A DNA stretch of 64,000 nt from JAFTYO01 sp045613125 (GTDB taxonomy: Bacteria; Pseudomonadota; Alphaproteobacteria; RF32; CAG-239): contig JAZLAM010000005.1 of NCBI GenBank assembly GCA_045613125.1, positions 51,948 to 115,947 of the forward strand, written 5' to 3'. This document shows positions 16,944 through 25,529 of this stretch, piece by piece. The position numbers were made by a program, and so were the translations under genes. The notes beneath the pieces are model-generated. The model searched no databases. It was not told the origin of the DNA and was given only the letters and a program-made list of their open reading frames with translations. How positions within the stretch are numbered: position 1 is the first letter of the stretch; every line of letters starts with the position of its first letter.

Positions 16944-16973
16944 AAAAGAGGTTGTGCAAACAACCTCTTTTAT
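16944..16973 (+). terminator. Intrinsic terminator of the 15165 gene
   Basis: A 12-bp stem (AAAAGAGGTTGT with ACAACCTCTTTT) closed by a GCAA tetraloop, ending in Ts. Confidence 0.92.
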
Positions 16974-17076
16974 TGTATGATATCCATTTTTTCAAAGTCA
17001 AATATAACAAATCATGAAAGTGTGTTTTTACAAAGAAAAATACCTCAATGCTTATTACATATGATAATATTTCTCC

Positions 17077-17105
17077 TTGACAAATATTGTCAAAAAAATT
17101 ATATT
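17077..17105 (+). promoter_or_regulatory. Promoter with operator-like palindrome, orphan transcript
   Basis: TTGACA (17077-17082), a 17-bp spacer and TATATT (17100-17105). The -35 lies inside an inverted repeat, TTGACAA-ATA-TTGTCAA (17077-17093), a likely repressor site. No annotated gene follows on this strand before the terminator at 17283-17320. Confidence 0.7.
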
Positions 17106-17147
17106 TCAGACATCAAATAATTATTAATCTTAAAAAATTTTTATTTT

Positions 17148-17276
17148 ATGTACCCTGAATTATTTAATCTATTTGTCAAACAACAAGACAAACGTTTTCG
17201 AGCAACAACCACATCTGATGCAGTGTTGACTGACGTTGTGAAAAGCCCAAAAATCTACTTCAAAACGCACCATTAA
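17148..17276 (+). CDS. Possible 42-residue peptide inside the candidate small transcript
   Basis: ATG to TAA frame starting MYPELFNLFVKQQDKRFRAT and ending FKTHH: basic, no membrane segment, no recognised motif. No Shine-Dalgarno sequence is visible; the upstream bases are A/T only. It may be a genuine leaderless-style micro-protein or chance coding inside an RNA gene. Confidence 0.3.
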   Translation: MYPELFNLFVKQQDKRFRATTTSDAVLTDVVKSPKIYFKTHH

Positions 17277-17282
17277 ATTACG

Positions 17283-17320
17283 AACACCATTTTTCTTTTA
17301 TAGAGAAATGGTGTTTTTTT
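17283..17320 (+). terminator. Intrinsic terminator of the candidate small transcript
   Basis: AACACCATTT (17283-17292) pairs with AAATGGTGTT (17306-17315), and Ts follow on the plus strand. On the minus strand the U-tract is lacking, so its main direction is plus, although no known plus gene ends here. Confidence 0.8.
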
Positions 17321-17942
17321 ATTTTTTTAAGAAGTAACCACCTTCTTCTGTGATAATAAGCTGAGCATTTTTATCTTCTTGTTCAACTTTTTGGCGTAAA
17401 CGATATATATGAGTTTCAATTGTATGAGTAGTAACATCAGGATTATATCCCCACACTTCTTGCAAAAGTTCTGATTTCGAGACAATTCTATCCCTGATTT
17501 TATAAAGATATTGCAATATTGATACTTCTTTTTCCGTAAGCCTTACAACTTCTTTATTTCTTAAATTAAGAATCTCTTTCCTTGCAGGATTAAGCTCATA
17601 CTTATTAAATAAGAGTTTTCCTTTTTCCGAATTTACAGCTAAATTTATTGCCGAACTTAACTGATTCAGAAAATGATAAAGAGATAACGGCTTTTGTATA
17701 TACGTTATTAATTTTTTATCTTGTGGTTTCTCCATTCCTTTTTTTAACAAAACAAAAACCGGCGTATGAGGATATTTATTTACATAATGAGAAACTTTTT
17801 CAACATTTTCATCAATAATAACTATATCTACAATATCCCCTTCTTCCGAAACCGGAATAAGTTCAAGACAATTGTGTTTAATTTGAAACAATAAATCTTG
17901 TTTAAATAAGTCATTTTCCGAAATAACAAATAAGTTTGGCAT
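17319..17942 (-). CDS. OmpR-family transcriptional regulator with degenerate receiver
   Basis: A 207-residue regulator. The C-terminal winged helix is typical: LTEKEVSILQYLYKIRDRIVSKSELLQEVWGY, then THTIETHIYRLRQKVE and the hairpin GGYFLKK. The N-terminal half follows a receiver outline but is short. The acidic pair after the first strand is replaced (LFVISENDLF). A phospho-acceptor candidate remains in IVIIDEN, and KP near residue 84 could be the conserved Lys-Pro. It may work without phosphorylation. It lies 8 bp downstream of the porin-like gene on the same strand, probably in one transcript. No histidine kinase is nearby. Confidence 0.8.
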   Translation of the reverse strand: MPNLFVISENDLFKQDLLFQIKHNCLELIPVSEEGDIVDIVIIDENVEKVSHYVNKYPHTPVFVLLKKGMEKPQDKKLITYIQKPLSLYHFLNQLSSAINLAVNSEKGKLLFNKYELNPARKEILNLRNKEVVRLTEKEVSILQYLYKIRDRIVSKSELLQEVWGYNPDVTTHTIETHIYRLRQKVEQEDKNAQLIITEEGGYFLKK

Positions 17943-17950
17943 AAAATCTC

Positions 17951-19072
17951 CTAAAAATCAAACTGAATACCTGTATAAATTGCAAGTCCTTTATTGCCTT
18001 TCATATCATATTCTGCATTCTTAAATTGTGCATAAGCGACACCCAAATATATGGAATACGATTTATCAAATTTTAAGCTATTATGCAAGTTAATTATGCG
18101 GTTGGAAGCTTTAGTGTTTTTTGAAAACGAATCAAAATAAGATAAAGTAGAAGTCAAAAAAGCAAACTCATAGGAAACTGCAAAATTATATGCCGTAGAA
18201 TCTCTAAAATCATCAAAATATGCCTTCTTGTTTTTAGATAATGTAATTGTGTTTATAGGCTTATCCGAACGTTTTGTTTCACTTTTTAGATAAGACGCCA
18301 AAAAAGTCCAACCTTTACGATACAAAGAAAAACCTGTTGCATATTCTGAATGTGACTTTTCATAATCAGAAAAACTCATATAAAATTCAGTATCAAAAAA
18401 ATCAAACTCTTGATGATTATAAAAAGATATTGAGTACGAACTTTTATTATAATATGGAGCAAATTTACTGATTAAGGAATCATTGGCATTATTATTCGGT
18501 GTATAAGAGATACCAATAGACGACGACTTATATTCAGGTGTAAAATAAGCAATTTTCAACGAACTACCGTCAGTGTTCGGATTTGTAGAAACAAGTGTTG
18601 AATAATACTTAGTTTTATTTGTTTGGTACCAATTCGGATTGTTTATAAAATCTACAATTTCATCATTATTCGGTTGCCAAACCGAAATATTCGATTTTGT
18701 AACCGCATTCATTGCTGCCACATTTGGCATTTGACCTACATAAAAATCTCCAAAACCTGAAAAAACACTAAAATATACTTCTTCTCCCCAATGTCCCTGA
18801 TTTAAATTTTCAAGATTGTTTGAAAGTTTACTTTTTAATGTTCCGAATAAACCTATTTCAACATCATCTGTCTTATAACTTATTTCACCTTCTATATCTG
18901 CATATAAAGGCATATGATTTCTTTTTTGATTTGTCTTAAATGTATCTGCCGGAAAATTATATCCGTACAGAGCTCGTATTTTTGAATTCACGTCATAATC
19001 CAAACTTTTAGCGTAAGTAGGATAAACAATCATAATCATCAATAAACAGCAAATAAAAATAAGATGTTTCAT
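17951..19072 (-). CDS. Porin-like outer membrane beta-barrel protein
   Basis: A 373-residue secreted protein. The signal peptide covers about residues 1-21 (hydrophobic core IFICCLLMIMIVY, cleavage after TYA). The rest alternates polar and aromatic residues and ends with IYTGIQFDF, the terminal Phe that recruits the Bam machinery. Blocks such as GDFYVGQMPNVAAMNAVT resemble alphaproteobacterial porins of the Porin_4 type, where loop L3 carries the constriction residues. It is transcribed before an OmpR-like regulator, suggesting regulated porin expression. Substrate unknown. Confidence 0.75.
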   Translation of the reverse strand: MKHLIFICCLLMIMIVYPTYAKSLDYDVNSKIRALYGYNFPADTFKTNQKRNHMPLYADIEGEISYKTDDVEIGLFGTLKSKLSNNLENLNQGHWGEEVYFSVFSGFGDFYVGQMPNVAAMNAVTKSNISVWQPNNDEIVDFINNPNWYQTNKTKYYSTLVSTNPNTDGSSLKIAYFTPEYKSSSIGISYTPNNNANDSLISKFAPYYNKSSYSISFYNHQEFDFFDTEFYMSFSDYEKSHSEYATGFSLYRKGWTFLASYLKSETKRSDKPINTITLSKNKKAYFDDFRDSTAYNFAVSYEFAFLTSTLSYFDSFSKNTKASNRIINLHNSLKFDKSYSIYLGVAYAQFKNAEYDMKGNKGLAIYTGIQFDF

Positions 19073-19246
19073 TCAAAATTCCCCTAAAGTTCGGATAAAG
19101 TTTAAATTTACACAACTTAAAAGTCAATTACAAACTGTAAATGTATAAAAAATTGTTTTCGAAAAAATAAAAATAGTGCTTTTAAAATCAGAATTATTAT
19201 ATATAATGGCAAAAAGAATGAGATATAAAATTTAGAAAGGATAAAA

Positions 19247-20773
19247 ATGCAAAAACCAGTTATGCTTTTAATTCTTGATGGTTGGGGCTATCGAGAACAT
19301 ATTACACCGGACAACGCCATTGAAAACGGGAATACACCAAATTGGCACTATTTACTTGAAAACTGTCCACACTCATTAATTGAAACATCTGGTTTTGATG
19401 TAGGTCTTCCTAAAGGACAAATGGGTAACTCAGAAGTAGGTCATATGAATTTAGGTGCAGGTAGAGTTGTTATGCAAGACTTACCTCGTATTGACCATGC
19501 AATTGAAAATAATACTTTAGCAGAAAATCAAATTTTAACAGATTTGATTGATTCACTTAAACAAAGCAATGGTACTTGTCACTTGATGGGTTTAATGTCG
19601 CCTGGTGGTGTTCACTCGCACCAAAACCATATTGTAGCACTCGCTAAAATATTAAATGACAATAATATCAAAGTAGCTATCCATGCATTTTTAGACGGTC
19701 GCGATACTCCTCCATCATCAGCTGAAGGATTTTTGGCCGAATTTGAAAATGCAATAAAAGATATGCCTTTAGTTAAAATTGCAACCATTTCCGGACGTTT
19801 TTACGCTATGGACAGAGATAAACGTTGGGATCGCGTAGAGCTTGCTTATGATAATATCATATTGGCAAATGGAGAAAAATTTGCCACTTCAAATGAGGCT
19901 ATCAAAACATCTTATGCTAACAATACCACTGATGAATTTGTGCTTCCTTGTGTAATTGGTAATTATACCGGTGCAAAAGATGGTGATGCCGTTTTGATGG
20001 CAAACTTCAGAGCCGACAGAGCAAGAGAAATTTTATACGCTTTATCAGATAAAGAATTTAACGGATTCGAACGTAAAAAATTTATCAACTTTGTAATGTC
20101 TGTAGGCATGAGCGAATATTCAGTTGATCATAATCGTTTTATGAAAACTTTGTTTGCCCCACAAAGTTTAAACAACATTTTCGGTGAAGTAATATCTAAA
20201 AATTCGCTTACTCAACTTCGCATTGCTGAAACAGAAAAATATGCTCATGTAACATTTTTCTTTAATGGTGGAGAAGAAAAAGAATTTGAAGGAGAAAGCC
20301 GAATTTTGATACCAAGTCCAAAAGTTGCAACATATGACTTAAAACCTGAGATGAGTGTATATGAAGTAACTGATGCCTTGGTTGATGCTATTGACAATAA
20401 TCGCTTTGATGTAATCATTTGTAACTTTGCCAATGGCGATATGGTAGGTCATACCGGTATTATGGACGCAACACTCAAAGCCGTAGCCGCCGTTGATGAA
20501 AACTTAGGACGTGTTATGAGTGCTATCAAAAAAGCCGGAGGCACACTGCTCGTTACGGCCGATCATGGAAATGCCGAAAAAATGGTTGATGAAACAACAG
20601 GTGAACCATATACAGCTCACACTGTAGGTAAAGTTCAGGCTGTTTTATATAATAATCCAAGCATTAAATCTCTCAAAGATGGTCGTTTGGCAGATATTTC
20701 TCCAACTTTGCTTGATTTATTAAATATTGAAAAACCGCAAGAAATGAGCGGACAATCTTTGTTGGAAAAATAA
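19247..20773 (+). CDS. gpmI: 2,3-bisphosphoglycerate-independent phosphoglycerate mutase
   Basis: Glycolytic enzyme interconverting 3- and 2-phosphoglycerate through a phosphoserine intermediate with two Mn ions. The 508 residues match the usual length. Metal and catalytic motifs are present: LILDGWGYRE (Asp11), GNSEVGHMNLGAGR (Ser62 nucleophile), FLDGRDTPP, SGRFYAMDRDKRWDR, ANFRADRARE, FANGDMVGHTG and TADHGNAE. The SD AGAAAGGA precedes the ATG. The stop overlaps the next start (TAATG). It opens a conserved alphaproteobacterial operon with envC-like, ctpA and rppH. Confidence 0.97.
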   Translation: MQKPVMLLILDGWGYREHITPDNAIENGNTPNWHYLLENCPHSLIETSGFDVGLPKGQMGNSEVGHMNLGAGRVVMQDLPRIDHAIENNTLAENQILTDLIDSLKQSNGTCHLMGLMSPGGVHSHQNHIVALAKILNDNNIKVAIHAFLDGRDTPPSSAEGFLAEFENAIKDMPLVKIATISGRFYAMDRDKRWDRVELAYDNIILANGEKFATSNEAIKTSYANNTTDEFVLPCVIGNYTGAKDGDAVLMANFRADRAREILYALSDKEFNGFERKKFINFVMSVGMSEYSVDHNRFMKTLFAPQSLNNIFGEVISKNSLTQLRIAETEKYAHVTFFFNGGEEKEFEGESRILIPSPKVATYDLKPEMSVYEVTDALVDAIDNNRFDVIICNFANGDMVGHTGIMDATLKAVAAVDENLGRVMSAIKKAGGTLLVTADHGNAEKMVDETTGEPYTAHTVGKVQAVLYNNPSIKSLKDGRLADISPTLLDLLNIEKPQEMSGQSLLEK

Positions 20774-22077
20774 TGATAACGAAATACAGAACATATATAA
20801 TTTTAGCCATAAGCATTTTGTTTTCATGGCAAATTGATATATGTTCTGCAAAAGTATCTCGACAACAGCTTGAAAAAATTGAAAATCAAGCCTATAACAA
20901 AGAAATGGAACTTAAAAAGAAACAGGCCGAAGCTGTCGCTTTAAGTTTAGAATTAGCTAAACTCAATAAAGATATGATAAAAGCTGCAAATAAAATTCAA
21001 GCTGATGAAGAAAAAACCACTAAGATGGAAAAACAATTGGATTTTTTAGCTCAAAAACTTAAAATAAATGAAGAAAATTTTTACAAAGAACATAAAAATT
21101 TAGTTAATATTTTAACTGCTATTCAAAGCTTAGCTTTATATCCAAGTGAAACTTTGGTTATCCAACCATTATCTCCGGTAGAAATTATTCAAAGCGCTAT
21201 TTTAATGAGAGAATACGTTCCATATCTAAAAAATGCCACTGATAAATTGAAAAATGATATACAAAAAATTAATGATCAAAAAAAACAAATAAGTACATCT
21301 CTAGAAAAAATTGAAAAACAAAAACAAATCTTACTAAAACAACAAGAAAAAATTAAAAAAATGTCAGAACAAAAAACCGCTGTAAGAAAAAAACTTGAGG
21401 GTGAAAGCTTAGATTTAAAACAACAGGCTGACAAATTAGCATCCGAAGCTTCAAACTTAAAAGAATTGGTTGAAAAATTAGAAAAAGATGAAGAATTAAA
21501 TCGTCGTCGCAAAGCCGAAATTAAAAAGGCAGCAAAAAAGCGTGAACAAGAAGCATTAAAAAAACTGGAAGAAGAGCAAAATCGTAGAATCAAAGAAGGA
21601 AAAACCAAAGGATTTAGCGATGAAAACGGAAATTTTTATAATGACACTAATTATCTTGAACAAATTAAACCTCAAGAGAAAGCAATATCCAGCGATTTTA
21701 CTTTAGCCAAAGGACGATTACCTTATCCTGTAAAAGGAGAAATAATTACATCTTATGGACAAGAGCTTTCAAAAGGTGTAACATCTAAAGGAATTGTCAT
21801 TAAAACCAGAAATATGGCACAAGTTATTGCTCCTTATGATGGATCCGTAGTATTTTCAGGTCCATTTAAAGGTTATGGCAATTTGATTATTATTGAACAC
21901 GGTAAAGGTTATGTATCATTACTTGCAGGACTAAGTTCTACCGATACACAAATAGGGCAAAACCTTCTTGCGGGAGAACCTGTTGGTATTATGCCTGATA
22001 ACAATAGCGCAAAACTATATATGGAAATAAGAAAAGACCAAAACCCGATAAATCCGGAACCATGGCTTGAAAAATAA
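20773..22077 (+). CDS. EnvC-like murein hydrolase activator (degenerate M23/LytM)
   Basis: Periplasmic coiled-coil protein of 434 residues. A signal peptide (about 1-26, ending in CSA) is followed by two long Lys/Glu coiled coils (about 27-115 and 155-280) and a C-terminal LytM domain starting near residue 320. The zinc ligands of active M23 enzymes are not in place: the first motif reads SKGIVIK rather than HxGxD, and the second is EHGKGYVSLLAG. It should therefore activate amidases rather than cut peptidoglycan, as E. coli EnvC does. It sits between gpmI and ctpA, which is normal in this class. Confidence 0.88.
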   Translation: MITKYRTYIILAISILFSWQIDICSAKVSRQQLEKIENQAYNKEMELKKKQAEAVALSLELAKLNKDMIKAANKIQADEEKTTKMEKQLDFLAQKLKINEENFYKEHKNLVNILTAIQSLALYPSETLVIQPLSPVEIIQSAILMREYVPYLKNATDKLKNDIQKINDQKKQISTSLEKIEKQKQILLKQQEKIKKMSEQKTAVRKKLEGESLDLKQQADKLASEASNLKELVEKLEKDEELNRRRKAEIKKAAKKREQEALKKLEEEQNRRIKEGKTKGFSDENGNFYNDTNYLEQIKPQEKAISSDFTLAKGRLPYPVKGEIITSYGQELSKGVTSKGIVIKTRNMAQVIAPYDGSVVFSGPFKGYGNLIIIEHGKGYVSLLAGLSSTDTQIGQNLLAGEPVGIMPDNNSAKLYMEIRKDQNPINPEPWLEK

Positions 22078-22091
22078 ACTTTAATAAGGAA

Positions 22092-23405
22092 TTGAAAATG
22101 TTAAATAAATTTTGTTTTATACTATCGATAATTTTATTAAGTATCAATACAGTTACGGCAGCGCCAAAAAAAGATAAGACTAAAGAACCTGATACATATG
22201 AATTATTAAATTTGTTTGGTGAAGTTATGGAACGTGCCAAATTAAGTTATGTTGAAGAAATTTCCGACAAAAAACTTATAGAATCAGCTATTAATGGCAT
22301 GCTTACATCACTCGATCCTCATAGCAGTTATCTTGATGCTAAAAGTTTCACTTATATGAGTGAACAAACTAAAGGAAAATTTGGAGGACTAGGAATTGAG
22401 GTTACAATGGATAACGGTTTGGTAAAAGTTGTATCTCCAATTGATGATACACCGGCACACAAGGCGGGGATTAAAGCCGGTGATTACATCACCCATATTG
22501 ACAACGAAACCGTTATAGGTCTTAATCTTAATGAAGCTGTAAGTAAAATGCGTGGAAAAATAGGTACAAAAGTAAAACTATCTATCAGAAGAGCAAATGA
22601 AAAACCTTTTGACATAACAATTACACGCCAAGAAATAAAAATTCAATCAGTAAAAACGGAAATAAAAAATGATGATATTCTATATGTCAGGATTTCCTCA
22701 TTTGCTGAAGAAAATGATAAAAATATAACAAAATCAGTCGAAGATGCTAAGAAAAAATTAGGCGATAAATTAAAGGGATTGGTCATTGATGTGCGTAACA
22801 ATCCAGGTGGACTTTTAGATCAGGCCATTAGCGTTTCAGACCTGTTTTTAGATAAAGGGGAAATTGTTTCCACAAGATCCAGAAATGAAGAAGATACAAT
22901 TAAATATAGCGCAACTAAAGGAGATATATTAGATGGTTTACCAATTGTCGTCATCATCAATGAAGGATCAGCATCAGCTTCGGAAATTTTAGCAGGAGCA
23001 TTACAAGATCATAAGCGTGGTGTAATTTTAGGCGAAAAATCTTTTGGTAAAGGCTCCGTTCAAACAGTTGTACCATTAGGTGTTTATGGAGCGATGCGCC
23101 TAACCACAGCACGCTATTACACACCTTCAGGACGTTCTATACAAGCCAAAGGTATCGAGCCAGATATTGTGGTTAAGCCTGCTACAATCAAACCGCTAGA
23201 ACGATATGGGCTTAACATAACTGAGGCTGAATTAAAAGGAGCTTTGAAAAATGAAGAAGACACACAAAATACTGACAAACAGGAAACAAAAGATAAAGAA
23301 GAAAAACAAATCGAAGATTATCAACTTTTAAGAGCCCTTGATTTAGTAAAAGCATTATCATTATATAAAAGCGGTTTACCTGAAAAAACCGCGGAGGAAA
23401 AATAA
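22092..23405 (+). CDS. ctpA: Carboxyl-terminal processing protease, S41 family
   Basis: Periplasmic serine protease of 437 residues. It has a signal peptide (about 1-23), an N-terminal helical region with DPHSSYLD, a PDZ domain (FGGLGIEVTMDNGLVKVVSP to KLSIRR) and the tail-protease core. The Ser/Lys dyad is visible in NEGSASASEILAGAL (Ser) and GEKSFGKGSVQTV (Lys). CtpA proteases trim or degrade cell-wall hydrolases and other envelope proteins, and the EnvC-like gene just upstream could be functionally linked. Its stop overlaps the rppH start (TAATG). Confidence 0.95.
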   Translation: MKMLNKFCFILSIILLSINTVTAAPKKDKTKEPDTYELLNLFGEVMERAKLSYVEEISDKKLIESAINGMLTSLDPHSSYLDAKSFTYMSEQTKGKFGGLGIEVTMDNGLVKVVSPIDDTPAHKAGIKAGDYITHIDNETVIGLNLNEAVSKMRGKIGTKVKLSIRRANEKPFDITITRQEIKIQSVKTEIKNDDILYVRISSFAEENDKNITKSVEDAKKKLGDKLKGLVIDVRNNPGGLLDQAISVSDLFLDKGEIVSTRSRNEEDTIKYSATKGDILDGLPIVVIINEGSASASEILAGALQDHKRGVILGEKSFGKGSVQTVVPLGVYGAMRLTTARYYTPSGRSIQAKGIEPDIVVKPATIKPLERYGLNITEAELKGALKNEEDTQNTDKQETKDKEEKQIEDYQLLRALDLVKALSLYKSGLPEKTAEEK

Positions 23406-23884
23406 TGGGTTCTTATCGCAAATGCGCCGGTATTATTGTTTTTAATGCTGATAAAAAAGTGCTTGTTTGCGCTCGTAATGACGATGAAAAATTTAATTGG
23501 CAATTTCCACAAGGAGGAATAGATCCTCATGAAACACATTTAGATGCAGCTATAAGAGAGCTTAAGGAAGAGACATCTATTGTATCGGTTAAACCTATTA
23601 TCACTTTAGATCACCCGATACAATATGATTATCCCCCCGAGGTTTTATTAAAAGCAAAATTTTCGAAAAAAAAACATATAGGACAAGAAATGTATTGGAC
23701 CTTAATGTTTTTTTACGGCAATGATGATGAGATAAATCTTAATACCAAAGAGCCGGAATTTAAGTCTTATGAATGGATAGAACCTAAAGAGGCTATAAGG
23801 CGGATTGTCTTGTTCAAAAAAGATGTATATAAAAAAGCCCTCGAACAATTACAACCATATATCAGTGCTTTTGATACAAACTAA
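23405..23884 (+). CDS. rppH: RNA pyrophosphohydrolase (Nudix)
   Basis: Removes pyrophosphate from 5'-triphosphate RNA and so starts mRNA decay. The 159-residue protein matches RppH in length and ends. It starts YRKCAGIIVFN, and the Nudix box spans residues 38-60 (GIDPHETHLDAAIRELKEE then TSI). The box glycine before the last hydrophobic residue is Ser here, a mild deviation. FPQGG precedes the box, and WIEPKEA lies near the C terminus. It is the last gene of the gpmI operon and ends 5 bp from the convergent pntB. Confidence 0.92.
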   Translation: MGSYRKCAGIIVFNADKKVLVCARNDDEKFNWQFPQGGIDPHETHLDAAIRELKEETSIVSVKPIITLDHPIQYDYPPEVLLKAKFSKKKHIGQEMYWTLMFFYGNDDEINLNTKEPEFKSYEWIEPKEAIRRIVLFKKDVYKKALEQLQPYISAFDTN

Positions 23885-23889
23885 TGTCA

Positions 23890-25242
23890 TTATTGCTCTA
23901 AAGCTTTTACAATGTTTTCCGTCACTGTTTTTGCATCGCCAAACAACATTATTGTATTGTCAGCAAAAAATAACGGATTGTCGGTTTTAGAATATCCAGC
24001 ACCTAAAGTTCTTTTAACAAAAAACACTGTTTTTGCTTTATAAACATCTAATACAGGCATACCGTATAGTGGAGATGAAGTAAGTGTTTTAGCCGCCGGA
24101 TTAGTTATATCATTTGCTCCTATCACATAGGCGACATCGGTTGTTGCAAATTCAGAATTTATATCATCCATCTCAAAAACATCGTCATAGTCTATACCGG
24201 CTTCTGCCAACAAAACATTCATATGGCCAGGCATTCTGCCGGCAACCGGATGAATGGCAAATTTAACACTTGCCCCATATTTGTTTTTTAATATGGATGC
24301 CATGTTTTTTAGGGCAAATTGAGCTTCTGCGGCCGCCATACCATACCCTGGCACAATGAGGATTTTTGAAGAATTTTCCAGTATAAAAGCAGCATCTTCA
24401 GCACTTGCCGTATGAACTGTTTTATCTTTAAGCTCAATTTCTACATCATTTTGAGTTTTATTAAAAAACAACACATCCAATAAAGAACGATTTACGGCTT
24501 TTGTCATAATAAAAGTTAAAATACAGCCACTGGCACCCACGATAGCTCCTGTTATTATAAGAGCCACATTACTAACGGAAAAACCGATAGTACTTGTTGC
24601 AAAACCCGAACAGGCATTCAGCGTAGAAACAATAATCGGCATATCGGCACCACCTATCGGCATTACAACTAAAACGCTCCATAAAAAAGCAAAACACATT
24701 ACATAAAATAATGTATCAAGATTGGGGCTTATTAAAAAGTTACCTAAAGCTAACCCTAAAATCAAAAAAGAAACCAAATTAAGTATATTATGTAGAGGAA
24801 GTTTTCTTAAATATTTTTTTGCACTGCCTTGTAATTTGAAATATGCAATCATAGAGCCCATAAAAGCAACTGCTCCGATTATAACAGATAAAGCCATTTC
24901 CAAATATGCCTCATTTGAATTTCTTATTTCGGTTAAAGCGACAAAAACAGACGATAGACCTCCTAACCCGTTAAACACTGCCACCATTTGCGGTAAGGCC
25001 ATAATTTTCACTTTAAAGCCTGATATCACACCAACTAAAGCGCCAAGAAAAATTGCCATTAATATCCAAATATGATTTTGCTCAGGCAAAACAAACAATG
25101 TGGCAGCAATGGCAAAAAACATACCCAACATACCTAATCTGTTTGATATAAGAGCTGTCTTAGGTTTTGCTAACCCCCGTATCGCAACAATAAATAACAA
25201 ACTAACCAGTAAATATATTAAATATAATTCTTTATTTAACAT
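23890..25242 (-). CDS. pntB: NAD(P) transhydrogenase subunit beta
   Basis: Membrane plus NADP(H)-binding subunit of the proton-pumping transhydrogenase. I place the start at 25242 (MLNKELYLIYLL; AAAGG upstream), giving 450 residues. It overlaps the end of pntAB by 11 bp. There are about nine hydrophobic helices in the first 250 residues, including LPQMVAVFNGLGGLSS. The dIII domain follows with VPGYGMAAAEAQ, HPVAGRMPGHMNVLLAEA and YVIGANDITNPAA, all conserved NADP-site segments. It is last in the pntAA-pntAB-pntB operon. Confidence 0.96.
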   Translation of the reverse strand: MLNKELYLIYLLVSLLFIVAIRGLAKPKTALISNRLGMLGMFFAIAATLFVLPEQNHIWILMAIFLGALVGVISGFKVKIMALPQMVAVFNGLGGLSSVFVALTEIRNSNEAYLEMALSVIIGAVAFMGSMIAYFKLQGSAKKYLRKLPLHNILNLVSFLILGLALGNFLISPNLDTLFYVMCFAFLWSVLVVMPIGGADMPIIVSTLNACSGFATSTIGFSVSNVALIITGAIVGASGCILTFIMTKAVNRSLLDVLFFNKTQNDVEIELKDKTVHTASAEDAAFILENSSKILIVPGYGMAAAEAQFALKNMASILKNKYGASVKFAIHPVAGRMPGHMNVLLAEAGIDYDDVFEMDDINSEFATTDVAYVIGANDITNPAAKTLTSSPLYGMPVLDVYKAKTVFFVKRTLGAGYSKTDNPLFFADNTIMLFGDAKTVTENIVKALEQ

Positions 25243-25528
25243 GTTTATCATCCTTTTTCTTAAACATGGCCAACATTCTTTCGGAAACGGCAAAACCGCC
25301 AAAAATATTTACTGAAGCTAAAAATACGGCGCAGATACTCAAAACTTCGCTTACAGGAGTACTATCAGAACATGCAGCAACATATAATGCTCCAATAATA
25401 ACTATTCCCGAGATTGCATTTGAAACGCTCATTAAAGGAGAATGAAGCGCAGGAGTTACACCCCAAACAACAAAATATCCTATAAAACAAGACAGGATAA
25501 ATATAGTAAATAAAAATAAGGACGTCAT
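25232..25528 (-). CDS. pntAB: NAD(P) transhydrogenase subunit alpha part 2 (membrane)
   Basis: Small membrane subunit of 98 residues with three hydrophobic helices. The conserved segment is VVWGVTPALHSPLMSVSNAIS, and GFAVSERMLAMF lies near the end. The alpha subunit is split into two genes, as in Rhodospirillum and other alphaproteobacteria. It starts 1 bp after pntAA and overlaps pntB, so the three genes are translationally coupled. Confidence 0.95.
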   Translation of the reverse strand: MTSLFLFTIFILSCFIGYFVVWGVTPALHSPLMSVSNAISGIVIIGALYVAACSDSTPVSEVLSICAVFLASVNIFGGFAVSERMLAMFKKKDDKHVK

Positions 25529-25529
25529 C

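Larger units (their letters stand above)
17112..17320 (+). ncRNA. Candidate small RNA or small mRNA of about 205 nt
   Basis: Bounded by a near-consensus promoter (expected start about 17112) and an intrinsic terminator. It fills most of a 426-bp interval with no other gene. Within it, TTTGTC (17172-17177) and GACAAA (17187-17192) can form a hairpin. It also contains a 42-codon frame (17148-17276) without SD. The 3' end meets the end of the opposing regulator gene. It does not show 6S, tmRNA or SRP RNA signatures that I can recognise. Confidence 0.5.

Noticed and set aside
17112..17320. 6S RNA, tmRNA or SRP RNA at this locus
   Set aside because: I see no SRP Alu/S-domain motif, no tRNA-like ends and no long 6S-type bubble; only a promoter, a small hairpin and a terminator.
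25243..25302. Longer pntB start at 25302
   Set aside because: It would add an atypical Pro/Trp/Cys segment and overlap pntAB by 71 bp; MLNKELYLIYLL fits the family start.
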